Shown: in pieces, positions 1 to 11,042 of the stretch
Numbering within the stretch: position 1 is the first letter of the stretch
How the letters are laid out: the number at the start of each line of letters is the position of its first letter
Assembly: GCA_964035575.1 (NCBI GenBank)
Contig: OZ037888.1
Span: 1,302,001-1,366,000 of the forward strand
From: Rhynchopus sp. YZ270_cl-10
Taxonomy: Eukaryota; Euglenozoa; Diplonemea; Diplonemida; Diplonemidae
Direction of reading: 5' to 3'
Length of the DNA: 64,000 nucleotides
Program-made: the position numbers and the translations under genes
Notes under the pieces: model-generated
Told to the model about the DNA's origin: nothing
Seen by the model: the letters and a program-made list of their open reading frames with translations, nothing else
The model's database searches: none

Positions 1-1101
1 ACCGCGTGGAGCAAGGGTAGCAACGACGTCTGCATCATCACGCTGAATGGCGTCGACAGGTGGGGGTGGACGAGCAAGGTGGACCAGGGTGCAACGGAAC
101 GCATGGAGATCTGGGCAGGTGCCGGACAGTGCGATACAAGCAAGGGCACGCTGGTGGGCTACGCAGACGTGTCGTACCTGAACGACCGTGTGAAGGTGAC
201 GGTGTCGGGCCTTACTGCGCCGTGGGAGATGACCACATCACACCTCTGGGTGGGCGAGGACTACCTTCCCAAGAACGACAACGGTGAGTACATCGCGGCA
301 CCAGGCCAATTGTCCGACCAACAGGCGAACAAAGCTGACTACGACATGCACCACACCACCGCCTTCGTCTACGTTGCCCTGCACCTTGAGGTCTGCGACA
401 CGGGTGCACCACCCACACCCCCTGTGTGCGACCCTGTGAACACCCACAATGCTGTTGTGCGCGACATGTGGCGCCCCTCGGACTCCAACACACTCAGCGC
501 AAACGACGTCTCCGAGTTGATGAAGGGGTGGCGCTTCAACGAGGACGAGGTCACAATGTCGGACTTCCCGCCTGCTCTGCTGCTGCCTGGTGTGCAGGCG
601 TTCTTCCCTGATCAGAACGAGGGTGTGCCGGAGGGCAGCCAGAACAGTGTGAAGTGCCCTGAGAACTGCGACAACAAGCCATGCGAAGTCATCACTGTTG
701 TGTACCACTGCCCGCCGTGCTCTGGTCCGACGAACGGCGGGTTCCCTTCGTCGATGCCTGCTCACGGGTGGAAACCGGGACAGTGCGCACCACGCTTTGC
801 GTACCCGACAGACACAGGGAAGCATCCCACGGTTTCGTTCAGGAAGCTTGTGGCTGCAGGCGCAGTCGAGGAGTTCCCGGCGACCACAGGCATTCTGTCC
901 AACTACGCGATCTTCGTGCGCCAGGGTGCTGAGGACTGCACCGGACATCTCCAGGCCGACGTCTGCACCGCAAGTTCCGAGTGCCGCTGGCTCGGTGAGT
1001 GCGTTTCGAACTGGTGCGTGGCACCGACGCCTGGCGGAAACAACCTTCCTCCACAACGGGGGTGCTCCCCATGTGCACAGACAGTCCCGACAGACGCGTA
1101 G
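1..1101 (+). CDS. Secreted two-domain (A+B) cysteine-rich protein, array copy 1, 5' end outside window
   Basis: Reading frame is open from base 1 and ends at TAG 1099-1101. It lacks the first 21 codons found in copy 2 (the signal peptide and first Cys-Glu), which lie left of the window. The 366 visible residues are identical to copy 2, and the offset between the two is exactly 3243 bases. The gene is not broken, only cut by the window edge. An AATAAA polyadenylation-type signal lies at 1130-1135. Function is unknown; see copy 2 for the domain description. Confidence 0.85.
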   Translation, partial: TAWSKGSNDVCIITLNGVDRWGWTSKVDQGATERMEIWAGAGQCDTSKGTLVGYADVSYLNDRVKVTVSGLTAPWEMTTSHLWVGEDYLPKNDNGEYIAAPGQLSDQQANKADYDMHHTTAFVYVALHLEVCDTGAPPTPPVCDPVNTHNAVVRDMWRPSDSNTLSANDVSELMKGWRFNEDEVTMSDFPPALLLPGVQAFFPDQNEGVPEGSQNSVKCPENCDNKPCEVITVVYHCPPCSGPTNGGFPSSMPAHGWKPGQCAPRFAYPTDTGKHPTVSFRKLVAAGAVEEFPATTGILSNYAIFVRQGAEDCTGHLQADVCTASSECRWLGECVSNWCVAPTPGGNNLPPQRGCSPCAQTVPTDA

Positions 1102-1129
1102 AGGAGAGAGAGAGAGAGATGCGCAAGTG

Positions 1130-1135
1130 AATAAA
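1130..1135 (+). promoter_or_regulatory. AATAAA polyadenylation-type signal of copy 1
   Basis: AATAAA lies 29 bases after the stop codon. It recurs at the same place after copies 2 (4373-4378), 3 (7616-7621), 4 (11071-11076), 5 (14525-14530) and 7 (21260-21265). It is missing after copy 6, whose 3' flank has been replaced. Use as a poly(A) signal is inferred from position only. Confidence 0.5.
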
Positions 1136-1310
1136 GTGGAGATTGCACAACTGTGGCAACACGAGCAAGAACTACGCTACTCCAACAATTTCTCAAGAAA
1201 AATGCAATTCATGAAAATGAAGAGGAAGCGAAATAAAACAGAACAAGGGTTTTAGGGTAAGCAGAACAAAGAGTTTTGCTCGCTGTGAAATGAATATAAT
1301 GTGTTTTTAG

Positions 1311-1370
1311 GCTCTCTGCGTGCAGAAGTGCCGTTCACAAATATCTGTTTTCTTGGAGCTACCACGCGAG
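1311..1370 (+). other. Exon-like block in spacer (20 codons between AG and GTATGT)
   Basis: The block is preceded by TTTTTAG and followed by GTATGT, and it is exactly 60 bases. Read in frame it gives ALCVQKCRSQ then ISVFLELPRE. It recurs in the other full spacers. The decayed ninth spacer (30510-30594) has a related block in which many differences fall at third codon positions and which also ends at a GTAAGT. This may be an exon, or the relic of one, from a gene broken up by the array. No start codon or complete gene can be assembled, and the product is unknown. Confidence 0.35.
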
Positions 1371-3146
1371 GTATGTACCCAAGTTAAAACAAAAAGAAGC
1401 TATAGTGGAGCTCTTGAATTGTTTTCTTCATTTCTATCCACACTTTTCCTCATTTCCGGTTACCGATTTTTGGTCACGCCCTTCCCTATACAAGAGATCG
1501 ACCTCTCTGTCCACTCATGGGCAATGCAGTGTTTCTCTAATTGGGGATTTCTTTTTGTTTATTTTATCTTTTCAGCGTGTTTTTTCCCCTCTTTTTTTTA
1601 TCATGCACACCCCTCCCTCCTCCCCCCTCCCTCCCCTGCTCCCGAATGGTGTCGTGCATTTTACCTTGTGTGGGGGCAGTGTAGCTGCTTCCCCCCTCCC
1701 GACCCTCTCTTTTCGTAAGTCTTTTCGCAAATATACGCCTTTAATCTGGCATTGTGGCGGTCCGTAAGCCGTGCTGAACTTTCCATCGTAGAGGAAAGAA
1801 AGGTAAGTGACCACCACTTTCAAGAAAAGCACTTCTAATAGGCAAAAAGCTATCAACAAATGCCATTCATCTTGCAGTTTCAAAAATGAAAAAGATTTCA
1901 GCACAGTTGAAATTCCCTCTGTTGTCTCCTCAACGTTTTAGCTGGCTGCTTTGATGTACCTCAGACATTTTTTTTTTTTTTTTTTGTTTTCAAACACAAA
2001 AGAAAAAATATGTACAGTCAGCAACAAACCGGAAAACAAGAGGGGGGCTTTCATCATTTTTTTATTGGTACACACACAGCAACGTTTTCCCCCTCACTCG
2101 CTTTTTCGCGTGTTATTTTTTCCAAAAAGATTTTTAATCTTTTACAAACGAGGTGTGGTGTGTTTTTTTCTCCCTTCAAAAAGCACACACAAAGTACACG
2201 TGCCTCCCCCCCTGCTGTCTCCCCTTATGAGGGCGGCACCACACCCCTTTTGACCATCAATAGGTAGCACTTCATCATGTGTTTGAACACTTCCGATATT
2301 GAGTGCCGACCCTAGTTACCCACCAAGGTGGGTACTTAGGTGCATTACCGAAGCGAAAAACAAAAAAAAACGTGCCCACTCCATGCATGCGGCTAACTTG
2401 GATTGGAATTGGATATGAAAGGTCTCGTTTTTGGGATTTCGAAAAACGCCAACAAAATTCTCATTTAGCCGCGTGCATGGCACACTCCATTTACCCCCCT
2501 CCCTAACTTTATGGGATCATCCGAGCCTGGAGTCATCACGCTTGCGTGAGCTGCTTACAGGGCACAACAGTCAATGCTTGCGCATTCTTCCCTGCGCACA
2601 CCATCTTTCAAGTTTTCTCTTCACCTCTTGTCCCCATTCCCCTTCATTACACATTTCGCGTGATCATCACGTAGCGGAACTGCCCCCCCCTTTATGCCTC
2701 ACCACGTTGTGTGAAGACACCACTGTGCAGGTCTGGGAAGGGTCGTGAATTTGTTATCGTTGTTTTTCTTTTTTCAGGGCAGGCCCTCTATTTTCAGAAA
2801 GTCCGCAAAGCGCGGAAGAGGGAAAAACAAGAAAAAAAGACAACTGCACACCTTTGCTATTCATATTACCACCTGCCTGCTGCAGGGATTTCTTCCAGTG
2901 CACCAACCGTTACCATACGCGAATGAACGTCCAAGAGTGTATCTACTGTCCGGGCGAGCTGTTTTTGGGCGAGTGACTCGCCCACTCCTGATTTGCAGGA
3001 AAATGTCTCCCAAAGTATTCGGGTGCAAACCCTGGTGCAGGTTGGAACTCTCTTTTGTATAGAATGCTGACAGGCATCTTAATTGCTTTTTAGTGACCCT
3101 TTCTTTTGAAACCGACACACCAACGAACACCACAGATCACACTTTT

Positions 3147-3180
3147 TTTCCCTTCTCCCCTGTCCCTTCCAAGCATCACA
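3147..3180 (+). promoter_or_regulatory. Pyrimidine tract and AG upstream of copy 2 start
   Basis: A run of almost pure T/C ends in CCTTCCAAG (AG at 3172-3173), eight bases before the ATG, followed by CATCACA. The arrangement is kept in all copies whose 5' end is visible. It looks like a 3' splice acceptor for a spliced leader, or a pyrimidine-rich initiator promoter; sequence alone cannot separate the two. Upstream in-frame codons begin only with TTG, which supports starting at 3181. Confidence 0.45.
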
Positions 3181-4344
3181 ATGCGCACGGCCACACTCCT
3201 GTGCCTGCTGTCTGCAGCAGTGCTCTCGGACGCAGTCTGTGAGACCGCGTGGAGCAAGGGTAGCAACGACGTCTGCATCATCACGCTGAATGGCGTCGAC
3301 AGGTGGGGGTGGACGAGCAAGGTGGACCAGGGTGCAACGGAACGCATGGAGATCTGGGCAGGTGCCGGACAGTGCGATACAAGCAAGGGCACGCTGGTGG
3401 GCTACGCAGACGTGTCGTACCTGAACGACCGTGTGAAGGTGACGGTGTCGGGCCTTACTGCGCCGTGGGAGATGACCACATCACACCTCTGGGTGGGCGA
3501 GGACTACCTTCCCAAGAACGACAACGGTGAGTACATCGCGGCACCAGGCCAATTGTCCGACCAACAGGCGAACAAAGCTGACTACGACATGCACCACACC
3601 ACCGCCTTCGTCTACGTTGCCCTGCACCTTGAGGTCTGCGACACGGGTGCACCACCCACACCCCCTGTGTGCGACCCTGTGAACACCCACAATGCTGTTG
3701 TGCGCGACATGTGGCGCCCCTCGGACTCCAACACACTCAGCGCAAACGACGTCTCCGAGTTGATGAAGGGGTGGCGCTTCAACGAGGACGAGGTCACAAT
3801 GTCGGACTTCCCGCCTGCTCTGCTGCTGCCTGGTGTGCAGGCGTTCTTCCCTGATCAGAACGAGGGTGTGCCGGAGGGCAGCCAGAACAGTGTGAAGTGC
3901 CCTGAGAACTGCGACAACAAGCCATGCGAAGTCATCACTGTTGTGTACCACTGCCCGCCGTGCTCTGGTCCGACGAACGGCGGGTTCCCTTCGTCGATGC
4001 CTGCTCACGGGTGGAAACCGGGACAGTGCGCACCACGCTTTGCGTACCCGACAGACACAGGGAAGCATCCCACGGTTTCGTTCAGGAAGCTTGTGGCTGC
4101 AGGCGCAGTCGAGGAGTTCCCGGCGACCACAGGCATTCTGTCCAACTACGCGATCTTCGTGCGCCAGGGTGCTGAGGACTGCACCGGACATCTCCAGGCC
4201 GACGTCTGCACCGCAAGTTCCGAGTGCCGCTGGCTCGGTGAGTGCGTTTCGAACTGGTGCGTGGCACCGACGCCTGGCGGAAACAACCTTCCTCCACAAC
4301 GGGGGTGCTCCCCATGTGCACAGACAGTCCCGACAGACGCGTAG
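3181..4344 (+). CDS. Secreted two-domain (A+B) cysteine-rich protein, array copy 2 (reference copy)
   Basis: The protein has 387 residues. It starts MRTATLLCLLSAAVLSDA, a clear signal peptide, so it is expected to be secreted or surface-bound. Domain A spans about residues 20-153 (C20, AWSKG, RWGWTSK, MEIWAGAGQC, HLWVGEDYLP, ending at C153). A short Pro/Thr linker follows (TGAPPTPPV). Domain B spans about 164-378 and carries roughly fifteen cysteines (CDPVNTHN, GWRFNEDEV, CPENCDNKPCE, HCPPCSG, CRWLGECVSNWC, CSPCAQ). There is no transmembrane segment or obvious anchor. Both domains recur in the giant membrane protein at 36079-45996, which has five A and one B in the same A-stalk-B order. I recognise no named family and no catalytic motif; an extracellular adhesive or matrix role is inference. 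The ATG at 3181 is chosen because it begins the signal peptide and follows the pyrimidine/AG site. Confidence 0.88.
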   Translation: MRTATLLCLLSAAVLSDAVCETAWSKGSNDVCIITLNGVDRWGWTSKVDQGATERMEIWAGAGQCDTSKGTLVGYADVSYLNDRVKVTVSGLTAPWEMTTSHLWVGEDYLPKNDNGEYIAAPGQLSDQQANKADYDMHHTTAFVYVALHLEVCDTGAPPTPPVCDPVNTHNAVVRDMWRPSDSNTLSANDVSELMKGWRFNEDEVTMSDFPPALLLPGVQAFFPDQNEGVPEGSQNSVKCPENCDNKPCEVITVVYHCPPCSGPTNGGFPSSMPAHGWKPGQCAPRFAYPTDTGKHPTVSFRKLVAAGAVEEFPATTGILSNYAIFVRQGAEDCTGHLQADVCTASSECRWLGECVSNWCVAPTPGGNNLPPQRGCSPCAQTVPTDA

Positions 4345-6423
4345 AGGAGAGAGAGAGAGAGATGCGCAAGTGAATAAAGTGGAGATTGCACAACTGTGGC
4401 AACACGAGCAAGAACTACGCTACTCCAACAATTTCTCAAGAAAAATGCAATTCATGAAAATGAAGAGGAAGCGAAATAAAACAGAACAAGGGTTTTAGGG
4501 TAAGCAGAACAAAGAGTTTTGCTCGCTGTGAAATGAATATAATGTGTTTTTAGGCTCTCTGCGTGCAGAAGTGCCGTTCACAAATATCTGTTTTCTTGGA
4601 GCTACCACGCGAGGTATGTACCCAAGTTAAAACAAAAAGAAGCTATAGTGGAGCTCTTGAATTGTTTTCTTCATTTCTATCCACACTTTTCCTCATTTCC
4701 GGTTACCGATTTTTGGTCACGCCCTTCCCTATACAAGAGATCGACCTCTCTGTCCACTCATGGGCAATGCAGTGTTTCTCTAATTGGGGATTTCTTTTTG
4801 TTTATTTTATCTTTTCAGCGTGTTTTTTCCCCTCTTTTTTTTATCATGCACACCCCTCCCTCCTCCCCCCTCCCTCCCCTGCTCCCGAATGGTGTCGTGC
4901 ATTTTACCTTGTGTGGGGGCAGTGTAGCTGCTTCCCCCCTCCCGACCCTCTCTTTTCGTAAGTCTTTTCGCAAATATACGCCTTTAATCTGGCATTGTGG
5001 CGGTCCGTAAGCCGTGCTGAACTTTCCATCGTAGAGGAAAGAAAGGTAAGTGACCACCACTTTCAAGAAAAGCACTTCTAATAGGCAAAAAGCTATCAAC
5101 AAATGCCATTCATCTTGCAGTTTCAAAAATGAAAAAGATTTCAGCACAGTTGAAATTCCCTCTGTTGTCTCCTCAACGTTTTAGCTGGCTGCTTTGATGT
5201 ACCTCAGACATTTTTTTTTTTTTTTTTTGTTTTCAAACACAAAAGAAAAAATATGTACAGTCAGCAACAAACCGGAAAACAAGAGGGGGGCTTTCATCAT
5301 TTTTTTATTGGTACACACACAGCAACGTTTTCCCCCTCACTCGCTTTTTCGCGTGTTATTTTTTCCAAAAAGATTTTTAATCTTTTACAAACGAGGTGTG
5401 GTGTGTTTTTTTCTCCCTTCAAAAAGCACACACAAAGTACACGTGCCTCCCCCCCTGCTGTCTCCCCTTATGAGGGCGGCACCACACCCCTTTTGACCAT
5501 CAATAGGTAGCACTTCATCATGTGTTTGAACACTTCCGATATTGAGTGCCGACCCTAGTTACCCACCAAGGTGGGTACTTAGGTGCATTACCGAAGCGAA
5601 AAACAAAAAAAAACGTGCCCACTCCATGCATGCGGCTAACTTGGATTGGAATTGGATATGAAAGGTCTCGTTTTTGGGATTTCGAAAAACGCCAACAAAA
5701 TTCTCATTTAGCCGCGTGCATGGCACACTCCATTTACCCCCCTCCCTAACTTTATGGGATCATCCGAGCCTGGAGTCATCACGCTTGCGTGAGCTGCTTA
5801 CAGGGCACAACAGTCAATGCTTGCGCATTCTTCCCTGCGCACACCATCTTTCAAGTTTTCTCTTCACCTCTTGTCCCCATTCCCCTTCATTACACATTTC
5901 GCGTGATCATCACGTAGCGGAACTGCCCCCCCCTTTATGCCTCACCACGTTGTGTGAAGACACCACTGTGCAGGTCTGGGAAGGGTCGTGAATTTGTTAT
6001 CGTTGTTTTTCTTTTTTCAGGGCAGGCCCTCTATTTTCAGAAAGTCCGCAAAGCGCGGAAGAGGGAAAAACAAGAAAAAAAGACAACTGCACACCTTTGC
6101 TATTCATATTACCACCTGCCTGCTGCAGGGATTTCTTCCAGTGCACCAACCGTTACCATACGCGAATGAACGTCCAAGAGTGTATCTACTGTCCGGGCGA
6201 GCTGTTTTTGGGCGAGTGACTCGCCCACTCCTGATTTGCAGGAAAATGTCTCCCAAAGTATTCGGGTGCAAACCCTGGTGCAGGTTGGAACTCTCTTTTG
6301 TATAGAATGCTGACAGGCATCTTAATTGCTTTTTAGTGACCCTTTCTTTTGAAACCGACACACCAACGAACACCACAGATCACACTTTTTTCCCCTTCTC
6401 CCCTGTCCCTTCCAAGCATCACA
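4345..6423 (+). repeat. Array spacer 2 (short form)
   Basis: Essentially the same as spacer 1, with a visible T-to-C change in the tract before the next gene (near 6390). It lacks the same 212-bp block, so units 1 and 2 form a homogenised pair. The AATAAA signal, exon-like block (4554-4613), donor-like GTAAGT and hairpin 5554-5583 are all present. No gene seen. Confidence 0.8.
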
Positions 6424-7587
6424 ATGCGCACGGCCACACTCCTGTGCCTGCTGTCTGCAGCAGTGCTCTCGGACGCAGTCTGTGAGACCGCGTGGAGCAA
6501 GGGTAGCAACGACGTCTGCATCATCACGCTGAATGGCGTCGACAGGTGGGGGTGGACGAGCAAGGTGGACCAGGGTGCAACGGAACGCATGGAGATCTGG
6601 GCAGGTGCCGGACAGTGCGATACAAGCAAGGGCACGCTGGTGGGCTACGCAGACGTGTCGTACCTGAACGACCGTGTGAAGGTGACGGTGTCGGGCCTTA
6701 CTGCGCCGTGGGAGATGACCACATCACACCTCTGGGTGGGCGAGGACTACCTTCCCAAGAACGACAACGGTGAGTACATCGCGGCACCAGGCCAATTGTC
6801 CGACCAACAGGCGAACAAAGCTGACTACGACATGCACCACACCACCGCCTTCGTCTACGTTGCCCTGCACCTTGAGGTCTGCGACACGGGTGCACCACCC
6901 ACACCCCCTGTGTGCGACCCTGTGAACACCCACAATGCTGTTGTGCGCGACATGTGGCGCCCCTCGGACTCCAACACACTCAGCGCAAACGACGTCTCCG
7001 AGTTGATGAAGGGGTGGCGCTTCAACGAGGACGAGGTCACAATGTCGGACTTCCCGCCTGCTCTGCTGCTGCCTGGTGTGCAGGCGTTCTTCCCTGATCA
7101 GAACGAGGGTGTGCCGGAGGGCAGCCAGAACAGTGTGAAGTGCCCTGAGAACTGCGACAACAAGCCATGCGAAGTCATCACTGTTGTGTACCACTGCCCG
7201 CCGTGCTCTGGTCCGACGAACGGCGGGTTCCCTTCGTCGATGCCTGCTCACGGGTGGAAACCGGGACAGTGCGCACCACGCTTTGCGTACCCGACAGACA
7301 CAGGGAAGCATCCCACGGTTTCGTTCAGGAAGCTTGTGGCTGCAGGCGCAGTCGAGGAGTTCCCGGCGACCACAGGCATTCTGTCCAACTACGCGATCTT
7401 CGTGCGCCAGGGTGCTGAGGACTGCACCGGACATCTCCAGGCCGACGTCTGCACCGCAAGTTCCGAGTGCCGCTGGCTCGGTGAGTGCGTTTCGAACTGG
7501 TGCGTGGCACCGACGCCTGGCGGAAACAACCTTCCTCCACAACGGGGGTGCTCCCCATGTGCACAGACAGTCCCGACAGACGCGTAG
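6424..7587 (+). CDS. Secreted two-domain (A+B) protein, array copy 3
   Basis: 387 residues, identical in sequence to copy 2 from the signal peptide to the last residue. The preceding tract reads TTTTTTCCCC rather than the all-T version of copy 2, a marker for tracing the duplication. The following spacer is the long form. Complete and apparently functional; function unknown. Confidence 0.88.
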   Translation: MRTATLLCLLSAAVLSDAVCETAWSKGSNDVCIITLNGVDRWGWTSKVDQGATERMEIWAGAGQCDTSKGTLVGYADVSYLNDRVKVTVSGLTAPWEMTTSHLWVGEDYLPKNDNGEYIAAPGQLSDQQANKADYDMHHTTAFVYVALHLEVCDTGAPPTPPVCDPVNTHNAVVRDMWRPSDSNTLSANDVSELMKGWRFNEDEVTMSDFPPALLLPGVQAFFPDQNEGVPEGSQNSVKCPENCDNKPCEVITVVYHCPPCSGPTNGGFPSSMPAHGWKPGQCAPRFAYPTDTGKHPTVSFRKLVAAGAVEEFPATTGILSNYAIFVRQGAEDCTGHLQADVCTASSECRWLGECVSNWCVAPTPGGNNLPPQRGCSPCAQTVPTDA

Positions 7588-9878
7588 AGGAGAGAGAGAG
7601 AGAGATGCGCAAGTGAATAAAGTGGAGATTGCACAACTGTGGCAACACGAGCAAGAACTACGCTACTCCAACAATTTCTCAAGAAAAATGCAATTCATGA
7701 AAATGAAGAGGAAGCGAAATAAAACAGAACAAGGGTTTTAGGGTAAGCAGAACAAAGAGTTTTGCTCGCTGTGAAATGAATATAATGTGTTTTTAGGCTC
7801 TCTGCGTGCAGAAGTGCCGTTCACAAATATCTGTTTTCTTGGAGCTACCACGCGAGGTATGTACCCAAGTTAAAACAAAAAGAAGCTATAGTGGAGCTCT
7901 TGAATTGTTTTCTTCATTTCTATCCACACTTTTCCTCATTTCCGGTTACCGATTTTTGGTCACGCCCTTCCCTATACAAGAGATCGACCTCTCTGTCCAC
8001 TCATGGGCAATGCAGTGTTTCTCTAATTGGGGATTTCTTTTTGTTTATTTTATCTTTTCAGCGTGTTTTTTCCCCTCTTTTTTTTATCATGCACACCCCT
8101 CCCTCCTCCCCCCTCCCTCCCCTGCTCCCGAATGGTGTCGTGCATTTTACCTGTCACAATGCAATAGAGTTGCAGCATGCGTTATAGAGGTGTTTTGATG
8201 GATTAAAAACCATCAAAATCTATGACCACCATTCACCTCCCTCGTCTCCCTTCGAAACTCACTGACACGAAACGAAGTGTACTTTTTTGTTTACAATCAA
8301 ATGTAGCAGTTTGATAATGCAAGAAAACGGTTTTTTTTGGTGTAGATTTTTGCTGTGAGGGGTTTGTGTGGGGGCAGTGTAGCTGCTTCCCCCCTCCCGA
8401 CCCTCTCTTTTCGTAAGTCTTTTCGCAAATATACGCCTTTAATCTGGCATTGTGGCGGTCCGTAAGCCGTGCTGAACTTTCCATCGTAGAGGAAAGAAAG
8501 GTAAGTGACCACCACTTTCAAGAAAAGCACTTCTAATAGGCAAAAAGCTATCAACAAATGCCATTCATCTTGCAGTTTCAAAAATGAAAAAGATTTCAGC
8601 ACAGTTGAAATTCCCTCTGTTGTCTCCTCAACGTTTTAGCTGGCTGCTTTGATGTACCTCAGACATTTTTTTTTTTTTTTTTTGTTTTCAAACACAAAAG
8701 AAAAAATATGTACAGTCAGCAACAAACCGGAAAACAAGAGGGGGGCTTTCATCATTTTTTTATTGGTACACACACAGCAACGTTTTCCCCCTCACTCGCT
8801 TTTTCGCGTGTTATTTTTTCCAAAAAGATTTTTAATCTTTTACAAACGAGGTGTGGTGTGTTTTTTTCTCCCTTCAAAAAGCACACACAAAGTACACGTG
8901 CCTCCCCCCCTGCTGTCTCCCCTTATGAGGGCGGCACCACACCCCTTTTGACCATCAATAGGTAGCACTTCATCATGTGTTTGAACACTTCCGATATTGA
9001 GTGCCGACCCTAGTTACCCACCAAGGTGGGTACTTAGGTGCATTACCGAAGCGAAAAACAAAAAAAAACGTGCCCACTCCATGCATGCGGCTAACTTGGA
9101 TTGGAATTGGATATGAAAGGTCTCGTTTTTGGGATTTCGAAAAACGCCAACAAAATTCTCATTTAGCCGCGTGCATGGCACACTCCATTTACCCCCCTCC
9201 CTAACTTTATGGGATCATCCGAGCCTGGAGTCATCACGCTTGCGTGAGCTGCTTACAGGGCACAACAGTCAATGCTTGCGCATTCTTCCCTGCGCACACC
9301 ATCTTTCAAGTTTTCTCTTCACCTCTTGTCCCCATTCCCCTTCATTACACATTTCGCGTGATCATCACGTAGCGGAACTGCCCCCCCCTTTATGCCTCAC
9401 CACGTTGTGTGAAGACACCACTGTGCAGGTCTGGGAAGGGTCGTGAATTTGTTATCGTTGTTTTTCTTTTTTCAGGGCAGGCCCTCTATTTTCAGAAAGT
9501 CCGCAAAGCGCGGAAGAGGGAAAAACAAGAAAAAAAGACAACTGCACACCTTTGCTATTCATATTACCACCTGCCTGCTGCAGGGATTTCTTCCAGTGCA
9601 CCAACCGTTACCATACGCGAATGAACGTCCAAGAGTGTATCTACTGTCCGGGCGAGCTGTTTTTGGGCGAGTGACTCGCCCACTCCTGATTTGCAGGAAA
9701 ATGTCTCCCAAAGTATTCGGGTGCAAACCCTGGTGCAGGTTGGAACTCTCTTTTGTATAGAATGCTGACAGGCATCTTAATTGCTTTTTAGTGACCCTTT
9801 CTTTTGAAACCGACACACCAACGAACACCACAGATCACACTTTTTTCCCCTTCTCCCCTGTCCCTTCCAAGCATCACA
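7588..9878 (+). repeat. Array spacer 3 (long form)
   Basis: A 2.29 kb spacer that keeps the 212-bp block (8153-8364) missing from spacers 1 and 2. The block contains a TTTTGATGG/CCATCAAAA inverted repeat near 8193-8218. Other landmarks match spacer 1: AATAAA 7616-7621, exon-like block 7797-7856, donor-like GTAAGT near 8501, hairpin 9009-9038. No gene seen. Confidence 0.8.
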
Positions 9879-11042
9879 ATGCGCACGGCCACACTCCTGT
9901 GCCTGCTGTCTGCAGCAGTGCTCTCGGACGCAGTCTGTGAGACCGCGTGGAGCAAGGGTAGCAACGACGTCTGCATCATCACGCTGAATGGCGTCGACAG
10001 GTGGGGGTGGACGAGCAAGGTGGACCAGGGTGCAACGGAACGCATGGAGATCTGGGCAGGTGCCGGACAGTGCGATACAAGCAAGGGCACGCTGGTGGGC
10101 TACGCAGACGTGTCGTACCTGAACGACCGTGTGAAGGTGACGGTGTCGGGCCTTACTGCGCCGTGGGAGATGACCACATCACACCTCTGGGTGGGCGAGG
10201 ACTACCTTCCCAAGAACGACAACGGTGAGTACATCGCGGCACCAGGCCAATTGTCCGACCAACAGGCGAACAAAGCTGACTACGACATGCACCACACCAC
10301 CGCCTTCGTCTACGTTGCCCTGCACCTTGAGGTCTGCGACACGGGTGCACCACCCACACCCCCTGTGTGCGACCCTGTGAACACCCACAATGCTGTTGTG
10401 CGCGACATGTGGCGCCCCTCGGACTCCAACACACTCAGCGCAAACGACGTCTCCGAGTTGATGAAGGGGTGGCGCTTCAACGAGGACGAGGTCACAATGT
10501 CGGACTTCCCGCCTGCTCTGCTGCTGCCTGGTGTGCAGGCGTTCTTCCCTGATCAGAACGAGGGTGTGCCGGAGGGCAGCCAGAACAGTGTGAAGTGCCC
10601 TGAGAACTGCGACAACAAGCCATGCGAAGTCATCACTGTTGTGTACCACTGCCCGCCGTGCTCTGGTCCGACGAACGGCGGGTTCCCTTCGTCGATGCCT
10701 GCTCACGGGTGGAAACCGGGACAGTGCGCACCACGCTTTGCGTACCCGACAGACACAGGGAAGCATCCCACGGTTTCGTTCAGGAAGCTTGTGGCTGCAG
10801 GCGCAGTCGAGGAGTTCCCGGCGACCACAGGCATTCTGTCCAACTACGCGATCTTCGTGCGCCAGGGTGCTGAGGACTGCACCGGACATCTCCAGGCCGA
10901 CGTCTGCACCGCAAGTTCCGAGTGCCGCTGGCTCGGTGAGTGCGTTTCGAACTGGTGCGTGGCACCGACGCCTGGCGGAAACAACCTTCCTCCACAACGG
11001 GGGTGCTCCCCATGTGCACAGACAGTCCCGACAGACGCGTAG
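9879..11042 (+). CDS. Secreted two-domain (A+B) protein, array copy 4
   Basis: 387 residues, identical to copies 2 and 3. Distance from the start of copy 3 is 3455 bases, and that unit is nearly base-for-base the same as the one that follows. Complete. Confidence 0.88.
   Translation: MRTATLLCLLSAAVLSDAVCETAWSKGSNDVCIITLNGVDRWGWTSKVDQGATERMEIWAGAGQCDTSKGTLVGYADVSYLNDRVKVTVSGLTAPWEMTTSHLWVGEDYLPKNDNGEYIAAPGQLSDQQANKADYDMHHTTAFVYVALHLEVCDTGAPPTPPVCDPVNTHNAVVRDMWRPSDSNTLSANDVSELMKGWRFNEDEVTMSDFPPALLLPGVQAFFPDQNEGVPEGSQNSVKCPENCDNKPCEVITVVYHCPPCSGPTNGGFPSSMPAHGWKPGQCAPRFAYPTDTGKHPTVSFRKLVAAGAVEEFPATTGILSNYAIFVRQGAEDCTGHLQADVCTASSECRWLGECVSNWCVAPTPGGNNLPPQRGCSPCAQTVPTDA

Larger units (their letters stand above)
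1102..3180 (+). repeat. Array spacer 1 (short form)
   Basis: This is the 2.08 kb spacer between copies 1 and 2, with no convincing complete gene. It holds AATAAA at 1130-1135; a 60-base exon-like block 1311-1370 bounded by AG and GTATGT; a truncated hairpin (TAGTGGAG at about 1406); a second donor-like GTAAGT at 1803 after codon-like sequence; a T tract near 1968; a near-perfect hairpin 2311-2340 (14-base arms, loop AA); a small palindrome 2967-2983; and the pyrimidine tract before copy 2. Relative to spacers 3 and 4 it lacks a 212-bp block (the equivalent of 8153-8364). That block is present in later spacers, so its absence here looks like a deletion. Confidence 0.8.

Noticed and set aside
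238-1056. Long antisense frame opposite each array gene
   Set aside because: Arg/His/Val-rich shadow of a GC-rich coding strand; it occurs only opposite the real genes and lacks its own start context.
1240-1262. TTTTAGGG resembling a telomere repeat
   Set aside because: A single occurrence per spacer, not tandem; chance or spacer sequence.
3106-3180. 25-codon upstream extension of the array proteins
   Set aside because: It would start at TTG, runs through the pyrimidine tract, and would bury the signal peptide.
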